A stretch of DNA of 64,000 bases from Salvia splendens (taxonomy: Eukaryota; Streptophyta; Magnoliopsida; Lamiales; Lamiaceae), in the NCBI RefSeq assembly GCF_004379255.2, contig NC_056042.1, positions 12,819,901 through 12,883,900 of the forward strand. Direction: 5' to 3'. Shown one piece after another: positions 59,450-64,000 of this stretch. A program made the translations under genes and the position numbers. The notes beneath the pieces are model-generated. The model made no database searches, was not told where the DNA came from, and saw only the letters and a program-made list of their open reading frames with translations. How positions within the stretch are numbered: the first letter of the stretch is position 1; each line of letters starts with the position of its first letter.

Positions 59450-59454
59450 GATTA

Positions 59455-59979
59455 TGTGTGACACTACACAAGAAAACATATCTCTGTTATTCAATTTGAT
59501 TGAAGTAGGTAGTTCAGCGAAAGCATTGTTATTCCAAGAAAAGGCTATAAATATGAATAGGCTGTACACCTACAACACCTATCTGAATAAATGGATCATA
59601 TGTCAATATTCTCATTGTAAATTTCGGCATTATCCAAGAAAGCATTTCTATGTTATTCCAAGAAAGAAACGATATTTGTGTAAAAAAATTGAATGAACAG
59701 ATGTAGAGAAACAAAAGGAAACTATATTTGTGTAAAAAAAAGGTTAATATGAGGGTACTTCTGTAAAAATATAGATTTTCCAGATTTTATAATTGATGCA
59801 GATAAATAATCAGGCCATGGAGACCAGATAGTTTTGTCTATAATATGAGAGTTTATTATATCGGGTCCGTCTTTAATCATAGGCTTTAGACATAAATAAT
59901 CTATGCTACCAAATGATCAATAATGTAGATTAAATAATCTAATCTACCGTTATCATAGCTACCAAACTCTGCCTTAGTA
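59455..59979. other. Gene-free stretch beyond the chromovirus
   Basis: AT-rich. It carries a partial internal repeat (ATATTTGTGTAAAAAAA at about 59670 and 59728). Its right edge (complement GGCAGAGTTTGGTAGC, followed on the + strand by TTA at 59974-59976) looks like the terminus of a Tourist-type MITE whose other end I could not find. No gene seen. Confidence 0.4.
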
Positions 59980-60246
59980 ATCCCTCCGTTTCTGCATAGT
60001 TGAGTCATTTTTCCATTTTGGGAAGTTTCTTCATAGTTGAGTTATTTCCCTATATAGTAACTTTTTTCTCTTTCTTACTTTACTATCTCTTACTTTATTC
60101 TCTCTACTTTATTCACTTTCTACTTTATTCTCTCTACTTTTTTCCCTCTCTTACTTTTTTTATCTATTTATTTAACATATTCAACATCCCTTTCTTAAAC
60201 TCCGTGCCGAAAAGTTTTGCCTCAACTATAAAGAAACGGAGGGAGT
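59980..60246. mobile_element. Stowaway MITE
   Basis: The left end ATCCCTCCGTTTCTGCATAG and the complement of the right end (ACTCCCTCCGTTTCTTTATA) are clean inverted repeats. TA sits on both sides (59978-59979 and 60247-60248). 267 bp, no ORF. Confidence 0.82.
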
Positions 60247-60338
60247 ATATATAAACCCCATAGCAGTTGCTCTCATGCATTGACTCCAAAACACGCTCCG
60301 CCAAGCACATCATTGATCCATTCGAGAATCGAGGCTTT

Positions 60339-60921
60339 GAGCATCCGCAATGGGGCGGATGATAGCCTGCCCAATGCATCGTCAGCCCCATCGTCCTCAA
60401 CTGTAGGTGGGCGGAGGATGCTCCTTCTATCCTCCGCGCTCTATGCATCCTCCGCGGACGATGAACCATTTTTTGCCTTCTCTGGCCTATCCTCCGCTCC
60501 ATTGCGGGGGATAAGGAGGATAGGTCCGGACGATGCACAAATTATTTATTTTAATTTTTTAAATTTCTTGTATTTATATCACCACATTTTTACTTCAGTT
60601 CATACCTTTGACTCCACTCTCGTCCTCATCTCAATTTCCACTCTTCCTATCTTCAAATCTTCCTATCGTTGTAACTTTTTTTAATTAATTAAATGTAGGA
60701 CTTTCCTTTAATTTGTGGTGTTTTTATATTTATTTTGCTAAATAATTGACATATTTGCAAACATAAAAAATAAAAAATTAATACAAAATATTAGTTAAAA
60801 TTATAGGGCAGGCTATAGGGCGCCCCATTGCTGATGGATGAGACAGATGATAAAATGCTGATGTGGTGAAATATAGAACGCTTTATAGAACAGGCTATAG
60901 GGCATGCCATTGTGAATGCTC
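60339..60921. mobile_element. Harbinger-derived MITE
   Basis: Its ends (GAGCATCCGCAATGGGGCGG and the complement GAGCATTCACAATGGCATGC) and the right-hand zone with repeated GGCTATAGGGC match the element at 14345-15892. It is a 583-bp internally deleted relative. The left flank is TTT (60336-60338) and the right flank TTA, so one target copy has mutated or the exact target differs. The ORF is lost. Confidence 0.8.
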
Positions 60922-61221
60922 TTAGGCCATCCACAACGTTGTTTCCCCACCGTTCCTTAAACTACTATTTGCGGGCTCCACTGTACTTTTTTACTCCATT
61001 CCTTAACTAAGGAACGGAACCTGCAACCCTCCGTTTCTTATCCGTTCCTTAACCATTCCTTAAATTACTATTCATTCAATTTCATTTTTTATTTTTATTT
61101 CCAACCCAATTCAATTAAAACAAACACATTTCATTAAATAAAATAAACTTACAACATAAAATTCGTAAAGAAACATAATTTAATAATTTCCTAAAAAATA
61201 AAAGTACACAATTTAATAATT

Positions 61222-61392
61222 TCATCCGCCAAAGTTTGCCCAAATGTGCTCAATTAGATCCTCTTGGAGTTGGGTGTGGGCGCTAGAGTCGCGTGTCCTT
61301 GCACGAATAGATAACCGTTCTCCCGCCTCCCGTCGTCGATCTTCTTCAAGTGATTGTTCCATTATTTGACGCATTTGTTCAAAATGATCCAT
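61222..61392 (-). CDS. 56-residue ORF inside the Harbinger derivative
   Basis: Starts MDHFEQMRQIMEQSLEEDRR at 61392 and ends SAHTQLQEDLIEHIWANFGG. The last 20 residues resemble the conserved C-terminus of plant PIF/Harbinger (HARBI1/ALP1-like) transposases, which end in a similar DLIEHIW text. The element therefore seems to have fused a transposase start to its tail by internal deletion. The catalytic DDE region is absent. TATAAATACTCC (complement) at about 61513-61524 gives it a plausible TATA box. Translation is not shown. Confidence 0.5.
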   Translation of the reverse strand: MDHFEQMRQIMEQSLEEDRRREAGERLSIRARTRDSSAHTQLQEDLIEHIWANFGG

Positions 61393-61751
61393 TAGTTTGA
61401 TTAAATTTGGGAGAAGAAAAACAGATTTGATTTGATATGAAAATTGGGGTGGAAATAGAGAGGATTTGAGAGGAATAGATGTGTGTTTGTGAGTGAAATG
61501 AGTATGAAATAGGAGTATTTATAGAGTAAATAAATTTTTAAAAAATTAAAAAAATAAAAAACGGATAAAAGAAACGGTAACATTACCGTTGCAAAAAATA
61601 ATTTTTTTTAATTAAATTCGATTAAAAAAAATGAATTATTGCGTCACCGTGATGAAACCCACTCGCGGGACAACTAGTGGGCGTCACGTATGCGCTGGGA
61701 GCTCGCCACGTCGACTCGGCGTGTGGCGAGACGTGTCGTGCCGCGTCTCAC

Positions 61752-61865
61752 GGCTACGACACACGGCACGCCATAGGCACGGCATGGGCACGGAATGAGC
61801 GGTTGCAATGCGTGTCTCCGTGGCTACGACACACGGCACGCCATAGGCACGGCATGGGCACGGAA
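61752..61865 (+). repeat. 70-bp-period duplication near the element end
   Basis: A 44-base block beginning GGCTACGACACACGGCACGC occurs at 61752-61795 and 61822-61865 without mismatch. It lies in the GC-rich subterminal zone of the Harbinger derivative. Confidence 0.9.
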
Positions 61866-61907
61866 CGAAACGCGGCACCGCGAAGGCACGTGTTGCGGGT
61901 GCCCTTA

Positions 61908-62283
61908 TAGCTCTCCAAATCTGAATTATTGCCGCCAAATCTGTGATTCACGGTTAATTTGGTTAGTACCCGCCTTTCCCTTTTTCAGTTTGAGACTAAT
62001 ATAAAGCCCAATAACAATTTTTCAGCCCAAATAAAGGTCAATTAGTTCTACACTATCCTCTTTTTTCCTACTTTTATTTTCTTGAAAATCGATTATCCAA
62101 TTTTTAACCAATTGGTTTTCACAAATTAACTAACTTCATTTTTGGTGCATTTTCTATTCTACAACAAATTTTCCACTTATTAGTAGGACGGTATGTGAGG
62201 TATTGAATTTAATTACTCCTATTAAGTTCATCCATAATAGATTAATTTATTATAATTTTGAAGAATTTCAGACGCTAAGTTAT
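61908..62283. other. Gene-free stretch
   Basis: AT-rich sequence between two MITEs. Nothing supportable seen. Confidence 0.4.
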
Positions 62284-62518
62284 ACTCCCACCGTCCATAA
62301 AAAATAGAGCATATTTGCCATTTTTGGTTGCCACAAAAAATAGAGCACATTTAAAAATGGAAAGTTTTCAACAACTTCTCTCATACTTTTTTCCTTTCTC
62401 TCTTACTAATAATATGGACCCCACATTCCACTAACACTACTTCTCTCTTACTTTACCAATTCCAGATTAAAACCCGTGCCACTCACAATGTGTCCTATTT
62501 TTTGTGGACCGAGGAAGT
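62284..62518. mobile_element. Stowaway MITE
   Basis: The left end ACTCCCACCGTCCATAAAAA and the complement of the right end (ACTTCCTCGGTCCACAAAAA) are inverted repeats next to TA. The terminal motif is repeated once inside (CACAAAAAATAGAGCACAT). Confidence 0.75.
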
Positions 62519-62815
62519 ATTAAGTTTATGGTATATCTCAGTATGGAGGATGAAACCAAGATCTTTATTTGTATATAAACTCTTCTAGCGGATGGGTAAT
62601 ACCTGGAGTAGCCATTTATGATAATATGCAATTTGTACGACTAGAAAGTTCATACAATATGCATAGAATTGGCCGCGTCAATGGGATCTTTTATTCTAGG
62701 CGGAGGAGAAATTACCAGACATCTAGCATTCCCTCATGCTTGGCGCCAATGAAGTCTTTTTTTTAATGTCAACTAAGTATCGTAAGTAAATTGTACCCGG
62801 TTGTTCAATCGTTTG

Positions 62816-63155
62816 TGTTGAAGTATCAAAGCAATATGAACGAACAAGAAATGGGCTTTGTAGTATAGAAGATGAACTAGAATGAATCTTGAAAGAGGAA
62901 GATCTTATTGAAGGATTCTTGAAGTGTTTACAACTATCTCAACTCTAAACAAAGTAACAAAACACTACACTATTTATACTAGAGGTCGAGTGAAAGAGTC
63001 TTCACAAAAACTGTTACAATCGGAAGAGGAAACCGCCTTCCAACGGTTATCTTCCACAACTAACTTTCAAACTTTCTTGATCAGCTACAAGACTTCCCTC
63101 GGCCTCTCCCATGCACCCTCACGTTGCTATGCTCACTCACCATGCTATCTTAACA
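62816..63155 (-). repeat. 3' LTR of the copia element
   Basis: 340 bases from TGTTAAGATAGC to ...ATACTTCAACA on the - strand, directly after the polypurine tract. It contains TATAAATAG (63 bases right of 62910, complement) as its likely TATA box. The partner LTR is outside the window, so the far border rests on the TG..CA rule. Confidence 0.75.
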
Positions 63156-63185
63156 ATCTCCACCTTGTCTGAGACATAGCAACTG

Positions 63186-64000
63186 TCAAAAGTCTATGGC
63201 CAGTAAGCCAACAAGCCTACAACAGTAATCAAACTTCTCCTTGCTCAATGGTTTGGTGAGCATATCAGTGGGGTTATGTGCGGTGTCTATTTTCACAACC
63301 TTAACTCTGTCATTCTCCACCTCATCTCTGATAAAGTGCAACCTCACATCAATATGCTTACTTCTTTCGTGAAACATCTGATATCTAGCTAGGCACAAAG
63401 CCCCACTGTTGTCACAATGGACTGCAATAGTCTTCTGATTTATCCCAAACTCAGATATAACCCCGAGCAACCACTTGCTTTCTTTCACAGCTGAGGTGAG
63501 TGCCATATACTCAGCCTCTGTAGTTGATAAGGCTACCATATTCTGTAGGCTAGACTTCCAACATACAACAGAACCATACAAGGTGAAAATATAGCCTGTT
63601 TGTAACCTCCTTGTATCCAGATTTGCTGCATAATCCGAGTCACATAACCCAACCAGAGCTTCCTCATCTACTCCACCTTGATCTGTGAATAGAATGACTA
63701 ACTTATCAGCCCCTTTCAAATACCTCAGTGTCCACTTCAGAGCATTCCTGTGTTGTCTTCCAAACTCTGCCATGTATCAGCTAGTGGTGCTGATAGCATG
63801 GGCTATATCAGGTCGTGTACAAATAATCATGTACATCAGACTTCCTCCAATGTTAGAGTAATGGATCAACTGCATCTCCTTTCTTTCTTCTGCACTTTCA
63901 GCTTTCTGACATTTCTGCAATTTAAAATGATCTGCCAATGGAGTTGATGTGCTTCTCATATTCCCAATCTTGAATTTCCTCAATGTTTTCTGAATATAAT
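63186..64000 (-). pseudogene. copia RT end and RNase H, one premature stop
   Basis: The upstream part (63777-63983) reads MRSTSTPLADHFKLQK and SLMYMIICTRPDIAHAISTTS, the RT-RNase H connection. A TGA follows, then the same frame continues YMAEFGRQHRNALKWTLRYL. The expected residue at the stop is Arg (CGA), so a single C-to-T change would explain it. The RNase H portion is complete to the stop at 63186: catalytic CDSDYAANLDT, STTEAEYMAL, HCDNSGALCLA, HIDVRLHFIRDEV. The N-terminal part of pol is cut off by the window end. Confidence 0.9.

Larger units (their letters stand above)
60925..61904. mobile_element. Harbinger-derived element with small ORF
   Basis: TTA at 60922-60924 and 61905-61907 flanks ends GGCCATCCACAACG and the complement GGGCACCCGCAACAC. 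The left 240 bp match the element at 21.9-23.6 kb. It is 980 bp with no full ORF1 or transposase. It begins directly at the TTA that also ends the preceding MITE. Confidence 0.83.
62816..64000 (-). mobile_element. Ty1/copia retrotransposon, 3' portion
   Basis: Read on the - strand, the end of RT and a complete RNase H (63186-63983) are followed by the polypurine tract GGTGGAGAT (63156-63164) and an LTR (62816-63155). The rest continues beyond the window. RNase H text (RRLQTGYIFTLYGSVVCWKS, LSTTEAEYMAL) is of the Tnt1/Tork type. Confidence 0.88.

Noticed and set aside
60164..60538. 124-codon - strand ORF spanning the Stowaway and the Harbinger MITE
   Set aside because: It crosses the borders of two independent insertions, so it cannot be a conserved gene.

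Overview
The window is nuclear DNA of a flowering plant, most likely a eudicot. It has spliced genes with GT..AG introns, plant-only gene families (a starch-initiation coiled-coil protein and a chloroplast outer-envelope kinase), AT-rich intergenic DNA, and a dense load of plant transposons: Athila-type and chromovirus Ty3 elements, Ty1/copia elements, PIF/Harbinger elements with TTA/TAA target duplications, and Stowaway MITEs. I suspect an asterid, but nothing in the sequence proves it. I saw no rRNA, tRNA or CRISPR.

Layout. 1-8640: an Athila-type Ty3 element on the + strand with broken pol and no recognisable gag or protease. 8688-19100: a transposon-rich stretch with two Harbinger elements that carry only a Myb-like ORF, an unclassified terminal-inverted-repeat element, several Stowaways and an LTR-like remnant. 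19881-21481 (-): a seven-exon SLC35F-type transporter gene. 21.9-23.6 kb: a third Harbinger element. 24379-30798: a decayed copia element whose gag region is filled by two tandem-repeat arrays. 34156-36113 (+): a GT47 exostosin-type glycosyltransferase. 37382-42316 (+): a PX-domain EREX-like protein. 44175-46742 (+): an MRC/PII1-like plastid coiled-coil protein. 47344-49590 (-): a KOC1-like tail-anchored kinase. 53400-59449 (-): a young chromovirus with a perfect 5-bp target duplication. 59.9-62.6 kb: a cluster of MITEs. 62816-64000 (-): the 3' end of another copia element.

The five host genes are not a pathway. From memory, four resemble Arabidopsis genes lying close together on chromosome 4 (an EamA/SLC35F transporter, EREL1, MRC/PII1 and KOC1), so the gene order looks like conserved microsynteny. 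Two products would act at the plastid (starch granule initiation in the stroma, protein import at the outer envelope), one in vacuolar trafficking, one in Golgi glycan synthesis, and one as a membrane transporter.

Points of interest are an inverted copy of the KOC1-like first noncoding exon just upstream of that gene, the missing catalytic Asp in that kinase, the repeat arrays inside the copia element, the chromovirus reading frame that runs into its own LTR, and Harbinger relatives that keep the Myb-like ORF without a transposase.
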